Shown: in pieces, positions 26,273-35,470 of the stretch
Layout of the letters: each line of letters begins with the position of its first letter
How positions within the stretch are numbered: position 1 is the stretch's first letter
DNA from: UBA7378 sp049611805
Lineage (GTDB): Bacteria; Pseudomonadota; Alphaproteobacteria; RS24
Direction of reading: 5' to 3'
Assembly (NCBI GenBank): GCA_049611805.1
Contig: JBMZAX010000009.1
Span: forward strand, 29,236 to 93,235
Length of the DNA stretch: 64,000 bases
Translations under genes and position numbers: made by a program
Notes under the pieces: model-generated
The model's input: only the letters and a program-made list of their open reading frames with translations
What the model was told of the DNA's origin: nothing
The model's database searches: none

Positions 26273-27100
26273 ATGCAAGAGCGTGTAGACATTACGATTG
26301 AAAACCAGATTGCGCATGTGCGCATGGTGCGCAGCGACAAGATGAATGCGCTGGACAATGACATGATGAAAGCCATGATCGCCGCCGGCGAACGGCTGAA
26401 AAGCGAAGCCGGACTGCGCGCGATCGTTTTATCGGGCGAGGGGCGCGCCTTTTGTGCGGGTCTTGATATGGGCAATTTCAGCGCAACGGCCGAAAAAGCC
26501 GGCAGCGGCGAGAAATCGACGCGCAAGCCGCTTGCCGAACGCACGCATGGCCAAGCCAATATGCCGCAAAAAGTTGCCTGCATCTGGCGCGAAATCGGGG
26601 TGCCCGTTATTGCGGCAGCGCACGGGTTTACGCTGGGCGGCGGCTTTCAAATTTTCATGGGCGCCGACATTCGCTTTGCCGCGCCGGGCACGAAGTTTTC
26701 CATCATGGAAATCAAATGGGGTCTGGTGCCGGATATGGGCACAACCCATGTTATGGCGCGTCTGGCCCGCGAAGACATTTTGAAGGAACTCGCCATGACG
26801 GGGCGCATTTTTGAAGCCGACGAAGCACTTGAAATCGGTTTCCTGACACGCATTCATGACGACCCCGTGGCCCATGCCATGGAGGTTGCACAGCAAATTG
26901 CGGCGCGCAATCCGGAAGCCATTCGCGGCATCAAGCGGCTTTATAACGAGCCGGCCGACCGTCACCTGCCCGACACGCTTTTGCTGGAAAGTGAAATTCA
27001 GGACGAGATTATCGGCGGGCCGAACCAGATTGAGGCGGTGATGGCCGAAATGGAAAAACGCGAAGCCAGATTTGACGATGTGGCCTCTGCCGCCGAATAA
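26273..27100 (+). CDS. enoyl-CoA hydratase/isomerase family (crotonase fold)
   Basis: This 275-residue crotonase has SDKMNALDNDMMKA, the first oxyanion loop in GRAFCAGLDMGNF and the second in GFTLGGGFQIFMGADIRFA. The position of the second catalytic Glu of classical hydratases is occupied within KWGLVPDMGTT, where the usual paired Glu are missing, so hydratase activity is uncertain. GGAGGA lies 7 bp before ATG 26273; longer frames into the kinase gene are unlikely. It follows the kinase by 46 bp. Confidence 0.85.
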   Translation: MQERVDITIENQIAHVRMVRSDKMNALDNDMMKAMIAAGERLKSEAGLRAIVLSGEGRAFCAGLDMGNFSATAEKAGSGEKSTRKPLAERTHGQANMPQKVACIWREIGVPVIAAAHGFTLGGGFQIFMGADIRFAAPGTKFSIMEIKWGLVPDMGTTHVMARLAREDILKELAMTGRIFEADEALEIGFLTRIHDDPVAHAMEVAQQIAARNPEAIRGIKRLYNEPADRHLPDTLLLESEIQDEIIGGPNQIEAVMAEMEKREARFDDVASAAE

Positions 27101-27137
27101 AGCAGAAGAGTAATCTGACGACGATAAGCGTCCGAAG

Positions 27138-28154
27138 CTAAAACCCGATAATTTGCACGGTGCGGGCGATCAGCCAATAGCTCGCCAGCCCGCCCATAGC
27201 CATGACAATGCCGGTTTGCACCCGCGCGCTGTAAACCGGCGGCATGGCGGCATGGCGCGCCATATAGGCAAATCCCAAGCACAGGCCGACCACGCAAAGC
27301 TGGCCGATCTCAAGGCCGATATTGAACAGCGCAAGCGCGAAAAAGCCCGTCTCGCGCGGCAGGCCGATATCGGCCAGCACACCGGCAAAACCGAAGCCGT
27401 GCAGCAATCCGAAAGCCAGCGCAATGATTTGCGGGTGTTGTTGCGTCAGCCGTGCGCGGGCCTCCTCCGGTCGCAGCAATTCGGTGGCGACAAAGACAAT
27501 GGATAGGGCAATCACGGCTTCCACCGGCGCGGCGGGCAGATAAATGACATCCAGAACCGACAGCCCCAGCGTTACCGAATGGGCAAGCGTAAACCCGGTA
27601 ATGACCAATACCAGCCGACGCCAGCCCGACACCAGCATCACCAGACCGATGACAAATAAAATGTGGTCATAGCCAAACACAAGATGCTCGACCCCCAGCC
27701 ACAAATAGTTGAAGAGGCCGACCCCGCCGGTAAATTTTTGCACGGGCTGTTCGGGCGTCAGCCGCATATGCACCGGATCGTCATCGGCTTCGTGCAATTG
27801 CACGAACACATCCGTTATGGTTTTTTGTAAACCCTCAATACCGATCGCCTGTCCGCGCAAACCACCGGCACACGTCAGCGTGAAGGTTTCGACAAGCACG
27901 CCGGGCAGAAGCCGCATGGTGCTGTCTGTGCCGCGTTCGCAAGAGGCCGGAAACACCGGACGCAGCCCCAGACCGGCAACATTTTGCGCGCCACCGCGCA
28001 CCGGCTGTTTCCAACTTACCGCATAATTTTCCGGGGCGATTTCGTCGATTTTCAAAAACCCCGGCCGCACTTCATGCGCCAAACTCGGCGACAGGCAAAC
28101 CCCGACAAACACGGTTACGGCAAGGGCGGCCAGAAAGAACCGAAAAACCCTCAT
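27138..28154 (-). CDS. HupE/UreJ-like membrane protein
   Basis: This 338-residue protein has a signal peptide (about 1-26, cleavage after LA in SPSLA), a periplasmic domain to about residue 145, and then about six to seven membrane helices. The helices carry the family histidines: FGYDHILFVIGLVML, GFTLAHSVTLGLSVLD and ALAFGLLHGFGFAGVL. HupE/UreJ proteins move nickel or cobalt; this longer, extracytoplasmic-domain subtype is known mainly from marine proteobacteria. It overlaps the PPIase gene by 4 bp (ATGA) and closes a three-gene operon headed by a secreted metal-dependent-looking protein, so metal supply to that protein is a fair guess. Confidence 0.83.
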   Translation of the reverse strand: MRVFRFFLAALAVTVFVGVCLSPSLAHEVRPGFLKIDEIAPENYAVSWKQPVRGGAQNVAGLGLRPVFPASCERGTDSTMRLLPGVLVETFTLTCAGGLRGQAIGIEGLQKTITDVFVQLHEADDDPVHMRLTPEQPVQKFTGGVGLFNYLWLGVEHLVFGYDHILFVIGLVMLVSGWRRLVLVITGFTLAHSVTLGLSVLDVIYLPAAPVEAVIALSIVFVATELLRPEEARARLTQQHPQIIALAFGLLHGFGFAGVLADIGLPRETGFFALALFNIGLEIGQLCVVGLCLGFAYMARHAAMPPVYSARVQTGIVMAMGGLASYWLIARTVQIIGF

Positions 28155-28987
28155 GGCAGCGGATCGACCGGAGCAAGCTCAACCTTATATTTGGCCCGCA
28201 ACTCACCCATCGCACCATCGCGCGCCGCTTTTTGCCGGAACATTTGCCAATCGCGGGCCACGCGCGGGGCAATATCGTCAAACGCCACATCGCCGCCCGC
28301 ATCACGCGCCAGCAGGTTAACCGCATGCACGCCGAATGCCGAGACCACCGGCCCCGACCAGCGCGCTTCGGGGGCCGCGCGCAAAGCGGCCACAAATGCG
28401 TCGCCCATTTCGACGGCCAGTCTTTCAGCCGTCACCGTGCGATAGCTGCGATTGAGCATGAACGGACGCCCCAGCGACCGCCAGTCGGTCTCATCGGCGT
28501 TCAACTGTGCGACAGCGGCGCGCGCTTCGTCTTCATCTTCGAAAAAAACATGATTGAAGCTGAAGGTTTCGGGCAGGCGATAGCGCGCGCGATCGGCTTC
28601 GAAAAATGCGCGCAGCGTGTCGGCATCGGGTTCGGTTGCCACATCCCCATCGGCCAGCAAAAACTCATATTTCTGTGCCAGGCGTCGGCGGATAATCACA
28701 TCATCCTGATCGAGATTGAGACGACGCGCCTCGCGCACAAGAATTTCCTCGCGCACATATCCCTCGACCAGCGCGTCCAGCTCATTGGCATCGGGCAATC
28801 GCCGGGTCTGCCCCTGCCATTGTGCCGCCAGCTTCTCCAGCAAGGGCAGGTCGACGATAATGTGATAGTCGTCCACTTGCTGACGCCAGCGGTCGAGGCC
28901 GAACAGTAAAAGCCCAATAGCCAGAAACCAGACAAAGCGGTCTGTAACCAGCGCATGAAGAAGCCGGCGAAATGGGGATTGGTTCAT
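28151..28987 (-). CDS. membrane-anchored PpiC-type peptidyl-prolyl isomerase
   Basis: This 278-residue protein has one N-terminal membrane helix (about 17-32), then a helical SurA-like chaperone region with EELVxxEARRLNLDQDD-like sequence (EILVREARRLNLDQDDV), and a parvulin-type domain at about 125-245 (FSFNHVFFEDEDEARAAVAQ, GPVVSAFGVHAVNL). It should fold or insert client proteins in the periplasm. It starts 3 bp after the DUF3604 gene and overlaps the HupE gene, so its client may be one of those two. Confidence 0.83.
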   Translation of the reverse strand: MNQSPFRRLLHALVTDRFVWFLAIGLLLFGLDRWRQQVDDYHIIVDLPLLEKLAAQWQGQTRRLPDANELDALVEGYVREEILVREARRLNLDQDDVIIRRRLAQKYEFLLADGDVATEPDADTLRAFFEADRARYRLPETFSFNHVFFEDEDEARAAVAQLNADETDWRSLGRPFMLNRSYRTVTAERLAVEMGDAFVAALRAAPEARWSGPVVSAFGVHAVNLLARDAGGDVAFDDIAPRVARDWQMFRQKAARDGAMGELRAKYKVELAPVDPLP

Positions 28988-28990
28988 CGA

Positions 28991-30910
28991 CTAGTTCTCA
29001 AGCCAGATGGGTGAAGACCACACACGTTCCTGAATGGTTGTAGCCAGCGCCGGATTGGGCAATGTGCCTGCCCGCAGCGCGTCCCAGCTTGACCAGCGGC
29101 AAGTGGGGTTTTCCAGCGCACGCACATAATAAGCGGCGCTTTCACCGGCGACATAAGTCGGGTCGCGCCACACGGCGCGCAATTCATCGGCACCGGTATC
29201 GGCGCTTGTCGCGCAGGTGGCGACATCAACCGTGGCATTATTGTCGGGGCAGCGCTGTGTTTCGGGGTTCACCGCCGCACCACCGGCGCAAGCCACATCA
29301 AACACGGCTTCTTGTGTATTGCCCTCGGCATCTATCCAGCCTTTTACAATTTGCGCGCGTTGCAGCGTATTGCTTGCCGGATCGCGCGTCACCCAGACCA
29401 GAAACTCAGGCGATTGCTTGCCCTTTGGTGCGAGGTCGCCGCCCATCGGTACGCCGCGCGCATAGGCCTTGGAGACCATATTGGCTTTTGAGAAAATATC
29501 GTCGCCGAAGCCGTATCCGCCAAAAAACCGCACCCGCATGCGCGGGCCGCTGGTGGCAAAAGTTTCCTTGCGCCGCAGGGCGGCAAAAATCGAAGCGCGC
29601 GTATTTTCTTCCGCCCAGACACCGGCAAGACCCGAAGCCCCCCAGGTCGACCATTGCTGATGCATATAGCCCGGTGCCGGATTGGCCGGTGGCACACCCA
29701 CATTGGCGGCTGCGGGCACTTGGCTCATATAAATGGCGTTCATCAATCGGGAGATTTGGGCATTGAGCCGCTCGCGCCAGCCCAAAGGCACCGACCCGCG
29801 CAACTTGCCGGTCGCGTCAACAATTCCGATTTTCGACCAGTAATTGTTCTCGTCAAAAGCGCCCGCACCCACATGCGTGTCGGAAGCACCAATCAGCCCG
29901 AATTTATATGGATTACCGGCCCCTGCCCGTTGCAGGGCAAGGCCGCGCAAATAGGCCTCGCGCACATATGACCCGTTCAGGGCACTCGCATTCCATGTCG
30001 CGATTTGATAGGGCATGATTTCAAACGCCGCAAACTCGTCGCGCGGCGACAAAAGCGGATGCGTTTCGGAAGTGCCCTTGACTTGCGTCACCTCGACAAT
30101 CGGCTCATTGCGCATTCTGAGATCAGCATAGCTTTGCGTAATCGGCTGCCCGTCATAGGTTTGGTTGCTGAACATGAAACCGTCCGACCCGTTGGAATTA
30201 TGCGGGATCGAGATGCTGTCCATGCCCTGCGCGCGCAGGCTGTCCATCCAGCGCCACAGATTTTCGGGGTTACGCGAAATCAGGCGCGAATAGGGTTCAT
30301 CCGGCGCACCATCGGCAAACACCACATTGCGGTGCAGATTTTCGAAATTATTTTGCGATGAGGTGTATTCATAGCCGGTAAAGGCCGTGAATTGTCCGGG
30401 GTCGTTATGGCGATCGGCGGCGATTTTAATCTCCTGCCAGGCCGAACGCACAATATCCATATCCAGCAGGTCATCTTCCACAATCTGACCCAGATAAGGC
30501 ATCATTGAGGCAAATGCCAGACGCCGCGCCGTGGGGGTTTCCGCCTCGCGCAATCCGGTGGCGACCGGGTGCTTGGATACTTTTGTCGAGGGGTCGAACA
30601 TGGCCGGCACCATGCCCAGATACATGGCGTGGTCGGTCACGGCCTGAAAATCGAGAGGTACGCGCAGTTTCATTTCAAAACCGGCGGGATGGAAAATTTT
30701 CTCGCCCTTGGCAAAACGATAGGCTTCATCGGGCCCATTGCGATTGCCGAAAATGAAAGCGTCAAAAGACAGCTTGGTGTGAACATGGGTTTCACCGTAA
30801 TAGGCTTGCCTTTCGGCGGGCTCCGCCATAGCCGGTACGGTCGCGGGCAACAGGGTCGAAGACAACACGGCCAGCGAGAGCGCAAATGCGCGTATATTTC
30901 TTTTTGTCAT
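28991..30910 (-). CDS. secreted DUF3604 protein (PHP-like metal-dependent hydrolase)
   Basis: This 639-residue protein has a signal peptide (about 1-29, MTKRNIRAF start, cleavage near AMA). The mature part begins YYGETHVHTKLSFDAF, an HxH metal motif (His42, His44) like that of PHP phosphoesterases. Further likely ligands are in QAVTDHAMYLGMV and GASDTHVGAGAFDENNYW. A C-terminal domain with four cysteines (CAGGAA, RCPDNN, ATCATS, TCRWSS) may carry disulfides. DUF3604 proteins have no firmly known substrate. ATG 30910 follows GAGGGA; the longer frame to 31135 is not supported. It leads an operon with a PPIase and a HupE-like permease. Confidence 0.88.
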   Translation of the reverse strand: MTKRNIRAFALSLAVLSSTLLPATVPAMAEPAERQAYYGETHVHTKLSFDAFIFGNRNGPDEAYRFAKGEKIFHPAGFEMKLRVPLDFQAVTDHAMYLGMVPAMFDPSTKVSKHPVATGLREAETPTARRLAFASMMPYLGQIVEDDLLDMDIVRSAWQEIKIAADRHNDPGQFTAFTGYEYTSSQNNFENLHRNVVFADGAPDEPYSRLISRNPENLWRWMDSLRAQGMDSISIPHNSNGSDGFMFSNQTYDGQPITQSYADLRMRNEPIVEVTQVKGTSETHPLLSPRDEFAAFEIMPYQIATWNASALNGSYVREAYLRGLALQRAGAGNPYKFGLIGASDTHVGAGAFDENNYWSKIGIVDATGKLRGSVPLGWRERLNAQISRLMNAIYMSQVPAAANVGVPPANPAPGYMHQQWSTWGASGLAGVWAEENTRASIFAALRRKETFATSGPRMRVRFFGGYGFGDDIFSKANMVSKAYARGVPMGGDLAPKGKQSPEFLVWVTRDPASNTLQRAQIVKGWIDAEGNTQEAVFDVACAGGAAVNPETQRCPDNNATVDVATCATSADTGADELRAVWRDPTYVAGESAAYYVRALENPTCRWSSWDALRAGTLPNPALATTIQERVWSSPIWLEN

Positions 30911-31037
30911 AAAAATTCCCTCAATCTTCATGGGAGTTTGCCTCAACTTGCACATTGGGGCAAGATTGGCGATGGATTTACTTCGGGGCGCATGAAAATT
31001 TACCCCAACAACCTGACCCGCCATACGACCGGACACG

Positions 31038-32348
31038 ATGCAGACACCCAACGATCTTGATGCATTTTTCATGCCGTTTTCGGCCAGCCGCCAGTTCCGA
31101 AAAACCCCGCGTTTGCTGGCCAGCGCCGAAGGCATGTATTACAAAACCACCGATGGGCGCGCCATTCTAGACGGTACGGCGGGCTTGTGGTGTGTCAATG
31201 CCGGCCATTGCAGACCCGAAATCACCGCCGCGATTGCCGACCAGCTCGGCGTGCTTGACTACGCCCCCAATCTGCAGGTCGCCCACCCTCTTGCCTTTGA
31301 CCTCGCCAACCGCCTGCGCGCCATGACGCCGGCCAATTTGACGCAAGCCTTTTTCACAAATTCCGGCTCCGAAAGCGCCGACACCGCCATGAAAATCGCC
31401 CGCGCCTATTTTCACGCGCGCGGCGAAACCGAGCGCACGATTCTCATCGGGCGCGCACGCGGCTATCACGGGGTAAATTACGGCGGCATTTCGGCAGGCG
31501 GCATCCCCAATAATCGGGCGGCTTTCGGCCCGCTTCTGCCCGATACCGACCACCTGCCCGACACGCATGATCTGGCCCGCAATGCGTTTTCGCGCGGCCA
31601 ACCCGAACATGGTGTCGATTTTGCCGACCATCTTGAAGTTCTGATCGACAAATATGGTGGCGAGCGCATCGCCGCCGTCATGGTCGAGCCCGTGGCTGGG
31701 TCAACCGGCGTTTTGGTGCCGCCGGTGGGATATCTGGAACGCTTGCGCGACGTGTGCACGCAAAACGGCATTTTGCTTATTTTCGACGAGGTGATCACCG
31801 GTTTCGGGCGCCTCGGCACACCCTTCGGCAGTGATTATTTCGGCGTGACACCCGACATTATGGCGCTTGCCAAAGGGCTGACCAGCGCCACCATTCCGAT
31901 GGGGGCCGTCATGGTGACGCAAGAAATTCACGACGCTTTCATGCAAGGCCCCGAACATTTGATCGAGTTTTTTCACGGCTATACTTATTCGGGCCATCCG
32001 GCGGCATGTGCCGCCGCGCATGCGACCATTGACATTTATGAGCGCGACGGGCTGCTGACGCGCGCCGCCGAACTCAGCCAGCAATGGGAAGACGGCCTGC
32101 ACGCGCTGGCCGATTGCCCGCATGTCATCGATATTCGCAATATCGGCCTGATGGGAGCGGTGGAGCTTGCACCGATTGACGGCGCGCCGGTGAAGCGTGC
32201 ATTCGACGCCTTCCGCGCCGCTTTCGACAAGGGCGTTTTGATCCGCACCACCGGTGACACAATTGCGCTGTCGCCGCCGCTGATTATCACGCGCGCGGAA
32301 ATCGACATGCTGTTTTCAACCTTGCGAAGCGTCCTGCACGAAATTTAA
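31038..32348 (+). CDS. class III omega-aminotransferase (beta-alanine:pyruvate type)
   Basis: This 436-residue PLP enzyme moves an amino group from an omega-amino acid or amine to pyruvate. It has the family N-terminus FFMPFSASRQFRKTPRLLAS, GTAGLWCVNAGH, TNSGSESADTAMKIAR (phosphate contacts), GYHGVNYGGIS, the PLP-ring Asp250 in FDEVITGFGR and the Schiff-base Lys279 in MALAKGLTSATIPMG. This pattern is that of beta-alanine:pyruvate aminotransferases, whose product malonate semialdehyde can be used by the MmsA-type enzyme encoded 1.5 kb downstream. It is divergent from the DUF3604 operon. Confidence 0.9.
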   Translation: MQTPNDLDAFFMPFSASRQFRKTPRLLASAEGMYYKTTDGRAILDGTAGLWCVNAGHCRPEITAAIADQLGVLDYAPNLQVAHPLAFDLANRLRAMTPANLTQAFFTNSGSESADTAMKIARAYFHARGETERTILIGRARGYHGVNYGGISAGGIPNNRAAFGPLLPDTDHLPDTHDLARNAFSRGQPEHGVDFADHLEVLIDKYGGERIAAVMVEPVAGSTGVLVPPVGYLERLRDVCTQNGILLIFDEVITGFGRLGTPFGSDYFGVTPDIMALAKGLTSATIPMGAVMVTQEIHDAFMQGPEHLIEFFHGYTYSGHPAACAAAHATIDIYERDGLLTRAAELSQQWEDGLHALADCPHVIDIRNIGLMGAVELAPIDGAPVKRAFDAFRAAFDKGVLIRTTGDTIALSPPLIITRAEIDMLFSTLRSVLHEI

Positions 32349-32356
32349 AAAAATAT

Positions 32357-33823
32357 TCAGGCTGATTTTTGAGTGCCCGAAAATGCCATGCCGTCGGTCA
32401 CGCGCCCCATGCGCAGCATCATAATATCCAGCAGATAATTCTGATGCAGCCGCCACGGGGTCACCGTGCCCTGCTTCGGCAGTTCATCGAGTTTGCGCAC
32501 CACATAGCCGGAGGTGAAATCGAGCAATGGCGCAACTTCCATATCGGCCCAGTCAAGTTCGGGGCGCGCCTGCGCATAACCCTTTTTGTCCATATGGTTC
32601 AAAAGCCGGCAGACATAAGCCGAGGTCAGGTCGCATTTCAGCGTCCATGAAGCATTGGTGTAGCCGCTTGAAAGCGCAAAATTCGGCACACCGGAAAACA
32701 TCATGCCCTTATAGGTCATGGTGTCTTTTGCCAGCACCGGCTTATTGTCGACCTGAATATCGACGCCGCCGAAAAATTTAAGGTCCAGCCCCGTCGCACT
32801 GACGATGATGTCGGCTTCCACTTCGCCACCCGACACCAGTTTGATGCCGCGCTTGGTGAAACTCTCAATATGGTCGGTCACAATATCGGCTTTGCCGCCG
32901 CGCAGGGCGGCGAAAAAATCACCGTCGGGAGCGAGACACACGCGCTGGTCCCACACATTGTAATGCGGGGTGAGGTGCTTTTCGATATCGAAACCGGCCG
33001 GCAGTTGGGCGCGCACACCCTTGAGCAGCAGTTTTTTGGCCTGTTCGGGAAAGCGGCGGCAATACCAGAACATGATGCGGTTCAACAATACATTGCGCCA
33101 GCGCGTCAGCCCGTAGGCGAGCTTTGCCGGCAGATTGCGCCGCGCCCAGTTCGCCAGCTTGTTTTCCGCCGGCATGGAGACGATATAGGTCGGCGAACGC
33201 TGCAACATGGTGACTTTGGCCGCTTTTTCAGCCATGGCCGGCACCAGCGTGACAGCCGTTGCGCCTGAGCCGATGACCACGACTTTTTTGTTCTCATAAT
33301 CAAGGTCTTCGGGCCAGAATTGCGGGTGGATGACGGGGCCTGTGAAGTTTTTCTCGCCCGGAAACGCCGGTCGGTGGCCCTGCTCGTAATTGTAATAGCC
33401 GGTGCACATATGCACGAAACCGCAGGTGAGGGTTTCTTCCTGCTGATTTTGCGTGTTCAGCACGGTCAATTCCCAGTGTGCGTCTTGCGACGACCATTGC
33501 GCTTTGACGACTTTTCGGCCGAAGCGGATTTTGTCCTGCAGCCCGTCTTCGGCAACCGCGTCGTGCAGATATGACATGATGGACGGCCCGTCGGCAATCG
33601 CCTTCGGGTCGCGCCAGGGCCGGAAAGAAAAGCCCAGCGTATACATGTCGCTGTCGGATCGAATGCCGGGATATTTGAACAAATCCCATGTGCCGCCAAT
33701 CGCATCGCGGCCTTCCAGTATCAGGAAAGATTTCTGCGGGCAGTGTGTCTGCAAATGATGGGCGGCACTGATGCCCGAAATTCCGGCACCGATCACCAGA
33801 ACATCAACATGTTGATTGCTCAT
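32357..33823 (-). CDS. EthA-like Baeyer-Villiger monooxygenase
   Basis: This 488-residue FAD/NADPH enzyme has GAGISGISAAHHLQ at about 12-25, GGTWDLFKYPGIRSDSDMYT, the fingerprint variant FTGPVIHPQFWPED, GSGATAVTLVPAM for NADPH, ATGLDLKFFGG, and late HQNYLLDIMMLR. These are marks of the EthA/medium-length BVMO group, which oxidises aliphatic and phenyl ketones and activates thioamides. It converges on the aminotransferase and is head-to-tail with MmsA (GAGG before its ATG). A ketone to ester route feeding acyl-CoA metabolism is plausible. Confidence 0.88.
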   Translation of the reverse strand: MSNQHVDVLVIGAGISGISAAHHLQTHCPQKSFLILEGRDAIGGTWDLFKYPGIRSDSDMYTLGFSFRPWRDPKAIADGPSIMSYLHDAVAEDGLQDKIRFGRKVVKAQWSSQDAHWELTVLNTQNQQEETLTCGFVHMCTGYYNYEQGHRPAFPGEKNFTGPVIHPQFWPEDLDYENKKVVVIGSGATAVTLVPAMAEKAAKVTMLQRSPTYIVSMPAENKLANWARRNLPAKLAYGLTRWRNVLLNRIMFWYCRRFPEQAKKLLLKGVRAQLPAGFDIEKHLTPHYNVWDQRVCLAPDGDFFAALRGGKADIVTDHIESFTKRGIKLVSGGEVEADIIVSATGLDLKFFGGVDIQVDNKPVLAKDTMTYKGMMFSGVPNFALSSGYTNASWTLKCDLTSAYVCRLLNHMDKKGYAQARPELDWADMEVAPLLDFTSGYVVRKLDELPKQGTVTPWRLHQNYLLDIMMLRMGRVTDGMAFSGTQKSA

Positions 33824-33870
33824 TTCAAATCCTCAAAACCTCGAAAAAGAGGCACAAAATCATACTTTGG

Positions 33871-33892
33871 CCCGACCTAGCCCATGGTCGGG
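33871..33892. terminator. hairpin spanning the mmsA stop codon
   Basis: CCCGACC and GGTCGGG form a perfect 7-bp stem around an 8-base loop that contains the stop codon of mmsA. There is no T-run, so it may protect or pause the 3' end rather than terminate. Confidence 0.4.
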
Positions 33893-35373
33893 ATCACGAA
33901 AGACTGATCCTGCACATCGCCGGACGGCCAGCGTTGGGTAACTGTTTTGGTTTTCGTGTAGAAGCGAATGCCCTCCACACCGTGCTGGTTTATATCACCG
34001 AAGGCCGAACGTTTCCAACCGCCAAATGTATGATAGGCCACCGGCACCGGTATCGGCACATTAATGCCGACCATGCCGACATTTACTTTCGAAGCAAATT
34101 CGCGCGCCGCCAAACCATTGCGGGTGAACAGCGCCACGCCATTGCCATATTGATGCTCGCTCGGCAGGCGCGCGGCTTCTTCAAGGCTGTCGGCGCGCAC
34201 GACCTGCAAAACCGGCCCGAATATTTCATCCTTGTAGCTCTGCATGTCCGGCGTCACACGGTCGAACAGCGACGGCCCGATAAAAAATCCTTCTTCGTGC
34301 CCCTGCAAGCTGGCCCCGCGCCCGTCAACGACAAGCTCGGCCCCTTCCTTGACGCCCATTTCGATATAGTTTTCGACGCGCTGGCGATGCGCCGCCGTAA
34401 CGACCGGGCCAAAATGCGCATCCGGATCCGTGGCAACGCCAATGTTCAGCTTGTCGATCTCGGCGCGCATGCGGTCGACAAAAATATCCGCCGTCTCCTG
34501 CCCCACAGGCACCGCCACGGGCAGTGCCATGCAGCGTTCACCGGCCGAGCCGAAAGCGGCACCGGCAATATCGGCCACGACCTGATCCATATCCGCATCG
34601 GGCAGAATAATGCCGTGGTTCTTCGCGCCGCCCATGGCCTGCACACGTTTGCCGTTTGCCGTGCCGGTCGAATAGACATAATGGGCAATGTCGGAAGACC
34701 CGACAAAGCTGACCGCGCGAATATCGTCATGCGTCAAAATCGCATCGACAATGGTCTTGTCACCCTGCACCACATTCAAAATGCCTTCGGGTGCCCCCGC
34801 CTCAAGCATCAGCTCGGCCAGACGCACCGGCACGGAGGGGTCTTTTTCCGAGGGTTTCAAAATAAATGCATTGCCGCAGGCCAGCGCAATGCCGAACATC
34901 CACATCGGTATCATGGCCGGAAAATTAAACGGCGTAATGCCCGCCACCACGCCCAGAGGCTGGCGCATGGCGTAAATATCAATGCCCGGCCCGGCATCTT
35001 GGGTATATTCGCCCTTCAAAAGATGGGGAATGCCGCAGGCAAATTCGATAACTTCCAGACCGCGCTGAATGTCGCCCTTGGAATCGGCGATGACCTTGCC
35101 GTGTTCCGACGACAAAAGTTCCGCCAGCTCGTCCATATTTGCTTCCAACAGTTCCTTGAACCGGAACATAACGCGCGCGCGCCGCTGCGGGTTTGTGGCG
35201 GCCCATTCGGGCTGGGCGGCCAGCGCCGCTTGCACGGCTTCGTCAAGGTCAGCCGGTGTGCCCATGCAAACCTGCGCCTGCACCTGCCCCGTGCCGGGGT
35301 CGAAAATATCGCCTGTGCGTGTGTCGTTTCCGGCTTTATGCGCGCCGGCAATAAAATGTTGAACCTGTCTCAT
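33877..35373 (-). CDS. mmsA: CoA-acylating methylmalonate-semialdehyde dehydrogenase
   Basis: This 498-residue ALDH-family enzyme converts methylmalonate or malonate semialdehyde plus CoA to propionyl- or acetyl-CoA. It has TPFNFPAMIPMWMF, LKPSEKDPSVP, the nucleophile Cys281 in GSAGERCMALP, and MGGAKNHG in the place where ordinary ALDHs have the ELGG general base; this loss is diagnostic of the CoA-acylating MMSDH group. The C-terminal SAFGDINQHGVEGIRFYT is also typical. GGGAG precedes the ATG. With the nearby aminotransferase it completes beta-alanine or beta-aminoisobutyrate catabolism. Confidence 0.94.
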   Translation of the reverse strand: MRQVQHFIAGAHKAGNDTRTGDIFDPGTGQVQAQVCMGTPADLDEAVQAALAAQPEWAATNPQRRARVMFRFKELLEANMDELAELLSSEHGKVIADSKGDIQRGLEVIEFACGIPHLLKGEYTQDAGPGIDIYAMRQPLGVVAGITPFNFPAMIPMWMFGIALACGNAFILKPSEKDPSVPVRLAELMLEAGAPEGILNVVQGDKTIVDAILTHDDIRAVSFVGSSDIAHYVYSTGTANGKRVQAMGGAKNHGIILPDADMDQVVADIAGAAFGSAGERCMALPVAVPVGQETADIFVDRMRAEIDKLNIGVATDPDAHFGPVVTAAHRQRVENYIEMGVKEGAELVVDGRGASLQGHEEGFFIGPSLFDRVTPDMQSYKDEIFGPVLQVVRADSLEEAARLPSEHQYGNGVALFTRNGLAAREFASKVNVGMVGINVPIPVPVAYHTFGGWKRSAFGDINQHGVEGIRFYTKTKTVTQRWPSGDVQDQSFVIPTMG

Positions 35374-35470
35374 AGCAATCTCCCAAGCCCCGCAACTTAA
35401 TGGTTAAACCACCGTTTTGCCAAGCGATATGATTCTTGCGGGGCCTGCGCCAATCCTCTCTAATGTTTGC

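Noticed and set aside
33934..35400. 488-codon open frame antisense to mmsA
   Set aside because: Same situation: the sense gene is certain, and the antisense frame is a codon-bias by-product.
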